64,000 nt of DNA from Phycisphaerae bacterium (lineage in GTDB: Bacteria; Planctomycetota; Phycisphaerae; Phycisphaerales; UBA1924): the NCBI GenBank assembly GCA_014192545.1, contig BJHL01000005.1, positions 1-64,000 of the forward strand. The letters run 5' to 3'. A program made the translations under genes and the position numbers. The notes beneath the pieces were generated by a model. The model was not told the origin of the DNA. It ran no database searches and worked only from the letters and a program-made list of their open reading frames with translations. Below are positions 7,801 through 15,638 of this stretch, piece after piece. The stretch's first letter is position 1, and each line of letters starts with the position of its first letter.

Positions 7801-8298
7801 TTACCCGTGTCGCACATGCCACGGGAAGCCGGCGACAGAATCGTGTGCGCGGCGGTCTTCATCGGGCTTCGCGGCGTTGTAAGCATGGGTGACATAGTAC
7901 AGCAGGCCTGCGGGGGTGTCGCCGCAGGTGGCGGCGCCGTGCCAGAGCGGGGGCGGGATGACCATGACGCCTGGGCGTTTTTCGCCGATGACCATGAGCC
8001 AGGCGACGTTGTCGGTTTCGCGGTAGACGCCGACTTTGATGTGGCCTTGGAGGCAGATCCAGAAGTCGGTTTGCAGGGCGTGGCGGTGCCAGGCTTTGAC
8101 GACGCCTGGGTATTGCACGCTGAAGTTGATTTGGCCTTGGGGGCCCATGACGCCTTGCATCTGGTTCATCATGGACCAGCCGCGATCGTCGGTGAAGAGC
8201 TGCGCGGGGACGAAGACGGGCTCGTTGTGAGCCTTGGCGTGTTCGTGAGCGGCGGGAAGGTCGGAAGTGGTCCAGATTTTGGGGGAGATGGTTTTCAT
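7801..8298 (-). CDS. RmlC-like cupin, probable dTDP-4-dehydrorhamnose 3,5-epimerase
   Basis: 165 aa cupin. The core WHRHALQTDFW (His71, His73) and LWHG (His120), and the C-terminal THAYNAAKPDEDR, match the RmlC family pattern, although the first motif differs from the usual RGLHYQ. It would epimerise dTDP-4-keto-6-deoxyglucose at C3 and C5, the one rhamnose step otherwise missing here. It may alternatively be a related sugar-nucleotide isomerase. Its ATG overlaps the stop of the upstream PIN gene (ATGA at 8295-8298). Confidence 0.78.
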   Translation of the reverse strand: MKTISPKIWTTSDLPAAHEHAKAHNEPVFVPAQLFTDDRGWSMMNQMQGVMGPQGQINFSVQYPGVVKAWHRHALQTDFWICLQGHIKVGVYRETDNVAWLMVIGEKRPGVMVIPPPLWHGAATCGDTPAGLLYYVTHAYNAAKPDEDRRAHDSVAGFPWHVRHG

Positions 8299-8726
8299 GG
8301 TGATTCCCTGCCGAAGAGGCGACGCAGCGCGCGACCGGTGGTCGTGCGATACGTGTCAAAGTCATCGTCAAAACTGAGGATCGAATCAAGGTTGTGTCGC
8401 TCGGCGAGATGCATCAAGCATGCATCTGCAAAGTCGGGCTTCATCGCGTGGTACTTGCGCATCCAGTTTGCGATAACAGCAAGTTCATTGGGATGGATGT
8501 CGGCGATCGCGACGAACGGGCTTTGTTTGCAAAGGGTCACAAGCGGCTGAATGCCGTCTTTGTGCGTTCTTACCAAATAGGCGGTTTCGGTGAGGACGGG
8601 CCAGCAGGTCATGAGCGCAGCTGGAACTGATCCCAGCAGCGCAATTGCCCGTTCGTGCAGAGCGTCGCGCTCCAGAATCGCGGCGACGAGTACGTTTGTG
8701 TCGACCAGCAAACGCTTAGGACTCAC
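8295..8726 (-). CDS. PIN domain protein, VapC-like toxin
   Basis: 143 aa. Metal-binding acidic residues: Asp9 (LLVDTNVLV), Glu47 (VLTETAYL), Asp101 (PDFADACLMHLA) and Asp120-122 (SFDDDFDTY). The domain is complete. It overlaps the upstream small basic gene by 11 bp and the downstream rmlC-like gene by 4 bp, so translation is coupled on both sides. It is unrelated in detail to the PIN protein at 4936, suggesting two independent insertions into the same operon. Confidence 0.88.
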   Translation of the reverse strand: MSPKRLLVDTNVLVAAILERDALHERAIALLGSVPAALMTCWPVLTETAYLVRTHKDGIQPLVTLCKQSPFVAIADIHPNELAVIANWMRKYHAMKPDFADACLMHLAERHNLDSILSFDDDFDTYRTTTGRALRRLFGRESP

Positions 8727-9030
8727 CGAACCCCTCCATGTGCTTGGGGTTCGTACTCAGGTCGCTTGGTCCATCTTTGATGCAGCCGATCAGTCCTGCG
8801 TCTTGCAGCACTTGCAGAGCCGTTCTGCCGTCCCAGTCCTCAAGTCTGTCGAGTCGATCGCGAAGCCCAGCGAGAGACCGTTCCATGCTTTCGAGTTTGC
8901 TTCGCAGCCGCTGGACGTCGCGGGCGCGGCGCTGCGTGGACTGCGAGTCGCGTCCCGCCGCAGCACTCGTGCGACGTTTGGCAACGCGCTTGGCGGATTG
9001 CTTGGAATTGGCACGTTTCTTCGCGGGCAT
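8716..9030 (-). CDS. Small basic coiled-coil protein, candidate antitoxin
   Basis: 104 aa. A Lys/Arg/Ala-rich N-terminus (about residues 1-30) is followed by a predicted coiled coil (about 33-60, RLRSKLESMERSLAGLRDRL) and a tail ending in MEGFGES. No known antitoxin family is recognised. Position directly upstream of, and overlapping, a PIN toxin gene makes it the likely antidote; this is inference from context. The ATG at 9030 is chosen because upstream in-frame codons have non-coding composition. It lies 41 bp downstream of rmlA. Confidence 0.6.
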   Translation of the reverse strand: MPAKKRANSKQSAKRVAKRRTSAAAGRDSQSTQRRARDVQRLRSKLESMERSLAGLRDRLDRLEDWDGRTALQVLQDAGLIGCIKDGPSDLSTNPKHMEGFGES

Positions 9031-9071
9031 AGGTGAGTTTAGGCTCGACGCATATTTGCTCGAGCGATCGA

Positions 9072-9860
9072 TCAGCCGCGGATACCACCGCCGAAGAGGC
9101 CAGGCCGCGCGCCTTTGAGGTCGAGGTGATTCGCTCCGCTTTCCGCGACGAACTTGCTGGCGCGGAAGAGGCTTTCGAAGGTGCCGGCGTCGGTCCACCA
9201 GCCTTCGAGGGTTTCGCAGGTGAGGTCGCCGCGGTTGAGGTAGTAGTTGTTGACGTCGGTGATTTCGAGTTCGCCTCGGCCGCTGGGCTTGAGGTCTTTG
9301 CAGACTTTGAAGGCGTCGCCGTCGTAGAAGTAGATGCCGGTGACAGCCATGTTGCTGGGCGGCTCTTTGGGCTTTTCGATGAGGCGTTTGATTTTGCCTT
9401 TGCTGGGGTCGCCATCGAATTCGACGACGCCGAAGCGCTGCGGGTCCGGGACTTCTTTGAGAATGATCTTTGCGCCGGACTTTTGCGTGAAGAAGTCGGC
9501 GGCGGCTTTGCGCATGTTGCCTTCGATGATGTTGTCACCGAGGATGACGCAGATCTTGCCGCCATCGGCGAAGTCTTCGGCGAGTTTGAGAGCATCGGCG
9601 ATGCCGCCTTCGCCTTCTTGGTAGCCGTAGCGGAGGGAGCGCAAGCCCAGGTGCTTGCCGTTTTTGAGGAGCTTGAGGAAGTCGCCGGCGTGTTCGCCGC
9701 CGGTCACGACCATGACTTCATCGATGCCAGCGTTGATGAGGCATTGGATGGGGTAGTAGATCATGGGCCGGTCGTAGACGGGCAGCAAGTGCTTGTTGGT
9801 GACAAGCGTGAGGGGGCGCAAACGTGTGCCCAAACCACCGGCGAGAATGACACCCTTCAT
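9072..9860 (-). CDS. rmlA: Glucose-1-phosphate thymidylyltransferase
   Basis: 262 aa. N-terminal nucleotidyltransferase motif AGGLGTRLRPLT (residues 7-18), LGDNII metal/nucleotide loop near residue 108, EKPKEPPSN and GWWTDAGTFESL all match RmlA. It makes dTDP-glucose from glucose-1-phosphate and dTTP, the first step to dTDP-L-rhamnose. At about 262 aa it belongs to the shorter type of RmlA (E. coli about 290). GGAG lies 5-8 nt before the ATG. As the first gene of the minus-strand cluster it probably follows the main promoter, in the GC-mixed gap 9861-10116. Confidence 0.92.
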   Translation of the reverse strand: MKGVILAGGLGTRLRPLTLVTNKHLLPVYDRPMIYYPIQCLINAGIDEVMVVTGGEHAGDFLKLLKNGKHLGLRSLRYGYQEGEGGIADALKLAEDFADGGKICVILGDNIIEGNMRKAAADFFTQKSGAKIILKEVPDPQRFGVVEFDGDPSKGKIKRLIEKPKEPPSNMAVTGIYFYDGDAFKVCKDLKPSGRGELEITDVNNYYLNRGDLTCETLEGWWTDAGTFESLFRASKFVAESGANHLDLKGARPGLFGGGIRG

Positions 9861-10104
9861 GGGAAGCTCCAAAAACGAACGAGACAAAGCGAAACGAAGT
9901 CGGGCGGCGCGAGTGGACGGAACATGCAAACGGCGCAGCACGAGGTCAGGGCGGCATAGTAAACCCGCCCACCTTGGGGGAATCGGCAAGATTGCGAGAA
10001 GACGTGAAGGCGAGTCCGAAAAAAGCGGGGTGAAGGGGTGGATTGCGTCGGAAACGCGCAGATTGGGGTAGGGCGGCGTGGGCTGTGGGGGCTGTGCGAA
10101 CTGA

Positions 10105-10110
10105 TAAACT
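10105..10110 (+). promoter_or_regulatory. Putative -10 box of a leaderless promoter (TAAACT)
   Basis: TAAACT followed by ACTGAT and then the ATG at 10117, with no Shine-Dalgarno. The same hexamer at the same 6-nt distance precedes the ATP-grasp gene at 36276. Confidence 0.45.
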
Positions 10111-10116
10111 ACTGAT

Positions 10117-10620
10117 ATGCGAGGGGACGAGCCTGCCATTCCGCGGTCTGCAGTTCGGATGGAATGCCTTTCGTGTCGGTATTCGCTGGTGGGCTTGGAG
10201 CGGGGGGAGTGTCCGGAATGTGGGCGGGGGTTTGATCTGCGTGATCCGGCGACGTTTGGGCCGCGGCCGCTTGCGGGGGTTGATCGCGTTGCGACGGTGT
10301 TGGCGGGGTCGGTGGCGATCAGTCCGCTCACGTGGCTGAGTTTGATGGTGCTGGGGGTGATGCTGATTATCGCGATGCCGCCTAATCCGCAGTATGGGTC
10401 GCGGTGGGCGTTTTTTACGAGTTTTCTGCTGCTGACGATCAGCGGCGGGTATGCTGCGAGTTTGATTTGTGCGGCGGCGTCACACGCGTATTTGTCTATG
10501 CGAGATTTGCCCAGGCCAGCGGTGTCGCGAGTTTGGTTTGTGCTGCCGGTTGCGGTTGTGTTGTATGCGGTGATGAACCACTTTCTGGGATTGCCGGGGC
10601 TGGAGTGGGTTGGGTTGTAG
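10117..10620 (+). CDS. Zinc-ribbon membrane protein
   Basis: 167 aa. An N-terminal zinc ribbon has CLSC (Cys17/20) and CPEC (Cys32/35) followed by GRGFDLRDPATFGPR. Three hydrophobic segments follow (about 60-80, 90-115, 140-160). Similar short ribbon-plus-membrane proteins are common in Phycisphaerae (from memory) and have no assigned role. The next gene begins with the same ribbon design, so the two look like tandem relatives, but their base composition differs sharply. Confidence 0.75.
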   Translation: MRGDEPAIPRSAVRMECLSCRYSLVGLERGECPECGRGFDLRDPATFGPRPLAGVDRVATVLAGSVAISPLTWLSLMVLGVMLIIAMPPNPQYGSRWAFFTSFLLLTISGGYAASLICAAASHAYLSMRDLPRPAVSRVWFVLPVAVVLYAVMNHFLGLPGLEWVGL

Positions 10621-10680
10621 GGGCGACTTGCACGTGCCACGAAAACAACCTGAGTCGTCTGTGGCTTGCCTTCGCTCTCG

Positions 10681-10701
10681 CGCCCACAATGCAGGCCCAT
10701 G
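10681..10701 (+). repeat. Direct repeat or shared promoter element, copy 1
   Basis: CGCCCACAATGC, three bases, then CCCATG; the last ATG is the start at 10699. The same 21-bp string (19 of 21 identical) ends at the mutS start at 11500. It could mark the ends of an inserted gene, or a conserved -10-like CACAAT element 8 nt before each ATG. Confidence 0.6.
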
Positions 10702-11418
10702 ATGCCGAGCGTTACGTCGCCCCCAACCTGTCTGACGTGCAACTACGTCCTCACTGGCATCACCACTCCGCGCTGCCCCGAGTGCGGCCGCGAGTTCAAC
10801 CCAGCCGACCGTTCTACATTCGGCCCGCGAGAGTCCACGCTTGTTCGCTTCGCCCGTCGCTGTGCCGCGCTCCAACCCTCACGTCGATTCTGCGGTCTGC
10901 TCGCGGTTGGCTTGCTCCTCTTCGTTGTGATTGCCTCACCCATCTGGGACGGCAACATTCTCATCCACCTCGCCGTTATGCTCATGTGCTATCTCGGCTG
11001 GTTGATCGGCATCATCACCACATCACTCGCGAGAGTCTTTCTTCGCGTTCGGGGCATTCGCTGCGGCTTTCCCACGTGGCGATGGTTGCTCGCCTTGTTC
11101 ATCTGCATGGGCAGTGTCTATATCACCGTCACCAATGCACCCCTGCGTCTCGCCGCTGCTCTCTCGCACGCTTCGCTCGTCCGTCACGCCACTGCGTTTG
11201 AACAGTCCGGCACGCAGCCCCCGCGCTTCATCGGCCTCTTTCACGTCCGCCGCGCACGCCACGATTCGTCAACCGGCACCACCACGATCGAAGTGGAACC
11301 CGTCTTCACTCCCATGCCGCCGCCCATGGCATTCCGCAAGGGCGACCGGAACACCGCGTTTGGCAACATGCACTTCGAACTGCCAGACTCCTGGCGACTC
11401 GAATGGGACAGCACGTGA
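10699..11418 (+). CDS. Zinc-ribbon membrane protein, paralogue with opposite strand composition
   Basis: 239 aa. Zinc ribbon CLTC (Cys11/14) and CPEC followed by GREFNPADRSTFGPRES, then about three membrane segments (around 60-80, 85-110, 130-150) and an extramembrane C-terminal domain rich in Thr/Arg. Function unknown. The coding strand is C-rich, whereas every other gene in the first 35 kb, on either strand, makes the plus strand G-rich. The skew change starts near 10640 and ends near 11500, which suggests a recently inverted or inserted piece. Confidence 0.75.
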   Translation: MMPSVTSPPTCLTCNYVLTGITTPRCPECGREFNPADRSTFGPRESTLVRFARRCAALQPSRRFCGLLAVGLLLFVVIASPIWDGNILIHLAVMLMCYLGWLIGIITTSLARVFLRVRGIRCGFPTWRWLLALFICMGSVYITVTNAPLRLAAALSHASLVRHATAFEQSGTQPPRFIGLFHVRRARHDSSTGTTTIEVEPVFTPMPPPMAFRKGDRNTAFGNMHFELPDSWRLEWDST

Positions 11419-11481
11419 ATTGACCGCTGGCTCTACTTCTTGCATTCTCGTTATCCAGCCACTGGCAATTCCGCCGTGGCC

Positions 11482-11502
11482 CGCCCACAATGCCGACCCA
11501 TG
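11482..11502 (+). repeat. Direct repeat or shared promoter element, copy 2
   Basis: Partner of 10681-10701, ending at the chosen mutS ATG. Two mismatches in 21 bases. Confidence 0.6.
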
Positions 11503-14382
11503 GCTGGTGATCCGCGGGAAACTCCGGCGATGCAGCAGTACTACCGCTTCAAGAAGCGGTACGAGGGCTGTATTTTGCTGTTTCGCATCGGGGATTTTTA
11601 TGAGATGTTTGATGATGATGCGGTGACGGTGAGCAAGGCCATTGGGCTTACGCTGACGCAGCGGACGGCCGGTGTGCCGATGGCGGGGATGCCGTTTCAT
11701 CAGCTTGAGACGTACCTGCGGAAGCTGACGGTGAAGGGTTTTCGGGTGGCGGTGTGTGAGCAGTTGATGGAGGCGTCGGCGGTGAAGGGGTTGGTGCCGC
11801 GGGCGGTGACGCGGGTGATTACGCCCGGCACGCTGGTGGATGAGACGCTGCTGGAGACGGATCAGCGCGTGGCGGTTGGGGCGATTGTGGCGGTGGAGGG
11901 GAAGGCAGATGCGAAGGGAGTCAGTGCCCGGGCGGGCAATGCGCAGCGAGTTGCGATCGCGAGTGTGGATGTCAGCACGGGCGATTTTTTTGTGTGCGAG
12001 TGTTTGGCGACGGCGGCGATTGATGAGCTTTCGCGGCGCGGCGTGCGCGAGTTGTTGTACATCAGCGATGGCAACGACAAGGTGGTGCCGAGTTTTGTGC
12101 GTGATGCGGCGAGTCCGCTGAACATCGCGACGCTGCCCAGGCCTGCGTGGCATTTTCGGCCTCAGGAAGCGTTGCAAACGCTGGTCACGCACTTTGCGGT
12201 CAAGACGCTGGCGGGGTTTGGACTGCGTGATGGTGAACCGGCGGTGCTGGCCGCAGGTGCGCTGCTGCGATATGTGCAGGAGACGCAGACGGCGGGCGAT
12301 GATGAAAGCCGAGAGGTTGCGGCGGCGGGCGTGATGATTCGGCGTGGAACGCTGGCGCACTTGCGTGCGCCCAAGCGGATGGATACGTCGCGGCATTTGA
12401 TTATCGATGCAGTGAGTTTGCGCTCGCTTGAAGTTGAACGCACGATGCGCGACATTGTGATGGGTGGTAGTGCGGCGAGCAAAGGTGGGGATGGGACGCT
12501 GCTGGGGATTTTTCAACTTGCGCCGCAGGGGCAGGGGAGTTGTCGCACGCCGATGGGTCGGCGGATGCTGCGCGAGTGGTTGTGCATGCCGCTGTGTGAG
12601 CGCGGAGCAATTGAGCAGCGGCAGACGGCGGTGGCGAGTTTGGTTGCGGATCGAACGCTGAGCGAGCAACTTGGCGTGATTTTGGCCGAGATTCAGGATG
12701 TTGCGCGGATTGCGGGGCGGGTGAGTCTTGCGCGGGCGACGCCTCGGGACATTGTGGCGCTGGCGAAGAGTGTGCAGGCGGCGGCGCAGCTTGCGAGTGC
12801 GGCGGCATCGGCACCGGCGCTGGCGGGGCTGCGAGAAGTGCTGGTGAAGGCGACGCAGGAGTTAGGTGAGTTGCCTGCGGACATTGTGCGGGTGTGTGTG
12901 GAGGAGCCGCCTGCGCACTTGCGTGAGGGTGGGCTGATTCGGGACGGGGTTGATGCGGAGCTGGATGAGGCGCGGCTGTTGGAGCGTGATGCGGGGAGCT
13001 GGCTTGCGGCGTATCAGACGAAGTTGATTGCTGAGCACAGTTTGCCCAGTTTGAAGGTTGGGTACAACAAAGTTGCGGGGTACTTCATTGAGTTGCCACT
13101 GGCGCAGGCAGCGACGGCACCGCTGCAATTGCGGCGGATGCAGACGCTGCGGAATGCCGAGCGATTTACGACACCTGAATTGAGCGATTTTGAGCGGAAG
13201 GTGACGACGGCGCAGGGGCGCGGGCTTGAGCGCGAGAAGCAGTTGTTTCAGCAATTGTGTGATCGGGCGATTGTGCACACGGGGGCACTCGCGACGATTG
13301 CGGATGCTGTTGCGGCACTGGATGCGACGCTTGCGCTCGCGGACAAGGCGCATCATCGCGCGTGGGTGAAGCCTGTGCTGACCGATGAGCCGGGGCTGAG
13401 TGTGACGCAAGGGCGGCATCCGGTTTTGGAAGAGGCCCTGATTGGCAGCGGCGGTAGTTGCGTGGCGAACGACATGTATCTGGGAAGTGGCGGGACAAGT
13501 GGGGAAGTGACTCTTAGAAGTGACGAAGTGACGAAGGGACGAAGTGACGAAGTGAAAGGCAAGGGGGCTGAGCGTGATGCGGTGACGCCTTCGCTTGCAC
13601 TACTGACTGGTCCGAATATGGCGGGCAAAAGCACGTATATTCGGCAGGTTGCGCTGCTCACGTTGCTGGCGCATGCGGGGAGTTTTGTGCCGGCGAGCGC
13701 GGCGACGGTGGGGATGGTTGATCGGATTTTCACGCGCATCGGCGCGGATGATGCGCTGCATGCGGGGCAGAGCACGTTCATGGTGGAGATGATTGAGACG
13801 GCGAACATTCTGCATCATGCGACGGGCAAGAGTCTGGTGATTTTGGATGAGGTTGGTCGCGGCACCAGCACGCTGGATGGACTGAGTTTGGCGTGGGCGA
13901 TTGTGGAATTTCTTGCGAAGCGTGACGATGCGCCGCGAACGCTTTTTGCGACGCACTACCACGAGTTGACGGATTTGGAAGAACGGTTGCCTGGGAAGGT
14001 GCAGAACTTGCATGTGGCGGTACGAGAGTGGCCTGCGGGGGGCGATCACGCGGAGATCGTGTTTTTGCACCGCATTTTGCCTGGAAAGACAGATCGCAGT
14101 TATGGCTTGCATGTGGCGCGGCTGGCGGGCATGCCCAAGGATGTGGTGACGCGCGCGAATGAAGTGCTCAAGACTTTGGCAGTACACACTGATACCGGTA
14201 AGAGCAAGCGGCGGGTGGATACGTCGCGGATTGCGGACAAGGCCGAGGCGCAGTTGGCGTTGTTCAAAGAGTTCATTCCGCACCCGGCAATTGATGCACT
14301 GCGCGAAGTGAAGCTCGAAGAACTCACGCCCATGCAGGCGTTTGATACGTTGCGAGCGATGCGCGAGCTGCTCGACGATTAG
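11500..14382 (+). CDS. mutS: DNA mismatch repair protein MutS
   Basis: 960 aa, longer than E. coli MutS (853). Mismatch-reading motif GDFYEMF has Phe33-Tyr34-Glu35. Connector, lever and clamp regions follow, then the ATPase: Walker A GPNMAGKST from residue 704, LVILDEVGRGTST Walker B, and ATHYHEL. The ATG at 11500 is chosen from the conserved MQQYYRFK start just behind it. Between the conserved VANDMYL segment and Walker A lie about 35 extra residues (about 662-697). They are encoded by a GTGACGAA-type octamer array (13520-13559), which keeps the frame. No mutL is in the window. Confidence 0.95.
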   Translation: MAGDPRETPAMQQYYRFKKRYEGCILLFRIGDFYEMFDDDAVTVSKAIGLTLTQRTAGVPMAGMPFHQLETYLRKLTVKGFRVAVCEQLMEASAVKGLVPRAVTRVITPGTLVDETLLETDQRVAVGAIVAVEGKADAKGVSARAGNAQRVAIASVDVSTGDFFVCECLATAAIDELSRRGVRELLYISDGNDKVVPSFVRDAASPLNIATLPRPAWHFRPQEALQTLVTHFAVKTLAGFGLRDGEPAVLAAGALLRYVQETQTAGDDESREVAAAGVMIRRGTLAHLRAPKRMDTSRHLIIDAVSLRSLEVERTMRDIVMGGSAASKGGDGTLLGIFQLAPQGQGSCRTPMGRRMLREWLCMPLCERGAIEQRQTAVASLVADRTLSEQLGVILAEIQDVARIAGRVSLARATPRDIVALAKSVQAAAQLASAAASAPALAGLREVLVKATQELGELPADIVRVCVEEPPAHLREGGLIRDGVDAELDEARLLERDAGSWLAAYQTKLIAEHSLPSLKVGYNKVAGYFIELPLAQAATAPLQLRRMQTLRNAERFTTPELSDFERKVTTAQGRGLEREKQLFQQLCDRAIVHTGALATIADAVAALDATLALADKAHHRAWVKPVLTDEPGLSVTQGRHPVLEEALIGSGGSCVANDMYLGSGGTSGEVTLRSDEVTKGRSDEVKGKGAERDAVTPSLALLTGPNMAGKSTYIRQVALLTLLAHAGSFVPASAATVGMVDRIFTRIGADDALHAGQSTFMVEMIETANILHHATGKSLVILDEVGRGTSTLDGLSLAWAIVEFLAKRDDAPRTLFATHYHELTDLEERLPGKVQNLHVAVREWPAGGDHAEIVFLHRILPGKTDRSYGLHVARLAGMPKDVVTRANEVLKTLAVHTDTGKSKRRVDTSRIADKAEAQLALFKEFIPHPAIDALREVKLEELTPMQAFDTLRAMRELLDD
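13520..13559 (+). repeat. 8-bp tandem repeat array inside mutS
   Basis: Units GTGACGAA, GTGACGAA, GGGACGAA, GTGACGAA, GTGAAAGG, preceded by more degenerate copies from about 13498. It is translated in frame as a charged segment containing two RSDEV repeats, immediately before the Walker A motif. Same octamer family as 866-953 and 58283-58398. Confidence 0.92.
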
Positions 14383-14390
14383 CTCGCTGA

Positions 14391-15338
14391 TTATGAAGTC
14401 GCGGCGAGTTGGCAGTAGTCAGGGCGGTCAGCGGCGTCGTGATTGCGATAGGCGCGGATGATCTGGCCTTTGTGAATGATGAATGCCCCGCCGAGTTGGA
14501 AGCCGTCGCCTTGGAGCGTGCCCACGCCGTGGCGCCAAGCTTGCAAGCCCCGCAGGAAGACGCGCGGGCCGAAGAGTTGCGAGAACTTGCCGCGTGCGAG
14601 TTCGAAGGCGTTGTAGAGATTCTTCTGCGGATCACTGATGCGTGCGGCGTCGGCGAGGTTGTACTTCGCGGTGTTGGGCTGGGCTTGCTCGTCGCTCACC
14701 ATGTGAACGATGGCGATGCGCACGCCGGCGAGTTGCGACTTTTTCGCTGCAAGATCAGCAAGTGCTTCGCGGCAGAAGGTGCAGCCAAAGTGGCGGAGGA
14801 AGACGACGAGCACGGGAGATGTTTCGCTGAGGGCGAGGAGACTCACGCCGTCACTGGTTGGTGTGTTGGCGAGGGTGGTGCGCAAGTTTGCGGGTTGCGA
14901 GGGAGTTTCGGCGAGGACGCCGCGCATGCGGTTGTTGTCGTCGCTGCGCGTGTTGACCAAGAAGGCGTGGCGCAGCATGAGGGCGAAGGGAATCCACCAG
15001 ATAAGGTCGTTGGTGAGGAGCGTGACGCCGAATTTGAGGGGGACGAGGTCGCGGATGAAGTGGGCGTCGATGAAACCGATGGGGCCGAAGATTTTGCCCA
15101 GAAAGCCCACGAGAACGATGGGCCAGTGGCGAGCGACATCACGCGCAGCGACCCAATAGCCCACGCCGTAGACGCCGACGATCATGCCGACGCATTGCCA
15201 GAGAAAGATGTAGTTGGGGCGCTCCATCCCGAGCCAGTCCCAGAAGGTATTGGGCAGGAGGACAGCCCATGCACCCCAAAGGATGTTGTAGATGCCTGCG
15301 AGGCGGAGGCAGAGAGTCATCCAGCGAGGTTGGGGCAT
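14391..15338 (-). CDS. Membrane protein fused to a peroxiredoxin-like (PRXL2/AhpC-TSA) domain
   Basis: 315 aa. The N-terminal part (about 1-130) has four hydrophobic segments, including WGAWAVLLPNTFWDWLGM and PIVLVGFLGKIFGPIGF. After a linker, a thioredoxin-fold domain begins near residue 165 with FLRHFGCTFCREALADL (Cys186, Cys189), the CxxC of PRXL2-type AhpC/TSA proteins. The C-terminus GAFIIHKGQIIRAYRN matches the end of that domain. A membrane-tethered thiol oxidoreductase is the simplest reading. It is convergent with mutS (8 bp) and divergent from the thiC riboswitch. Confidence 0.82.
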   Translation of the reverse strand: MPQPRWMTLCLRLAGIYNILWGAWAVLLPNTFWDWLGMERPNYIFLWQCVGMIVGVYGVGYWVAARDVARHWPIVLVGFLGKIFGPIGFIDAHFIRDLVPLKFGVTLLTNDLIWWIPFALMLRHAFLVNTRSDDNNRMRGVLAETPSQPANLRTTLANTPTSDGVSLLALSETSPVLVVFLRHFGCTFCREALADLAAKKSQLAGVRIAIVHMVSDEQAQPNTAKYNLADAARISDPQKNLYNAFELARGKFSQLFGPRVFLRGLQAWRHGVGTLQGDGFQLGGAFIIHKGQIIRAYRNHDAADRPDYCQLAATS

Positions 15339-15457
15339 GGAGGGGTTTCGCTGGGATGTGGGTTTGGGATTTGCTTGCGTTTGCAGACGGAAGAAATGCT
15401 TGCGTCCGCGATCGTCTGTGCGGTCGCGAGCACCTGTGCCGTCGCTATGATGCTGCG

Positions 15458-15536
15458 TAACGCTCGGGGCGCGGCTGCAAGCAGTCGCTGAGAAGTACCC
15501 GTTGAACCTGATCCGGTTTGGACCGGCGGAGGGAAT
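15458..15536 (+). promoter_or_regulatory. TPP riboswitch (THI element)
   Basis: The conserved core is easy to read: CGGGG near 15465, CTGAGA at 15488-15493, ACCCG, TGAACCTGATC at 15503-15513, a short CCGGTTTGGACCGG stem and a closing GGAGGGAA. This is the thiamine-pyrophosphate aptamer, about 100 nt upstream of thiC. High TPP should switch off thiC expression; whether this occurs through a terminator or by hiding the AGGAG at 15627-15631 is not clear, as no U-rich terminator is visible. Confidence 0.93.
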
Positions 15537-15638
15537 GCGAGATTCGTCGTGCGGCAATCTGCCGAGTGCGCGAACGTCATGCATTCTCTTTGCAACGCAA
15601 GTTGAAGTTTGTCGCGCGGGTGCGCGAGGAGAATTGGT

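Noticed and set aside
9861..10742. Upstream extension of the rmlA frame to 10742
   Set aside because: The family start MKGVILAGG is at 9860 with an upstream GGAG; the extension has no conservation pattern and runs opposite to the zinc-ribbon gene.
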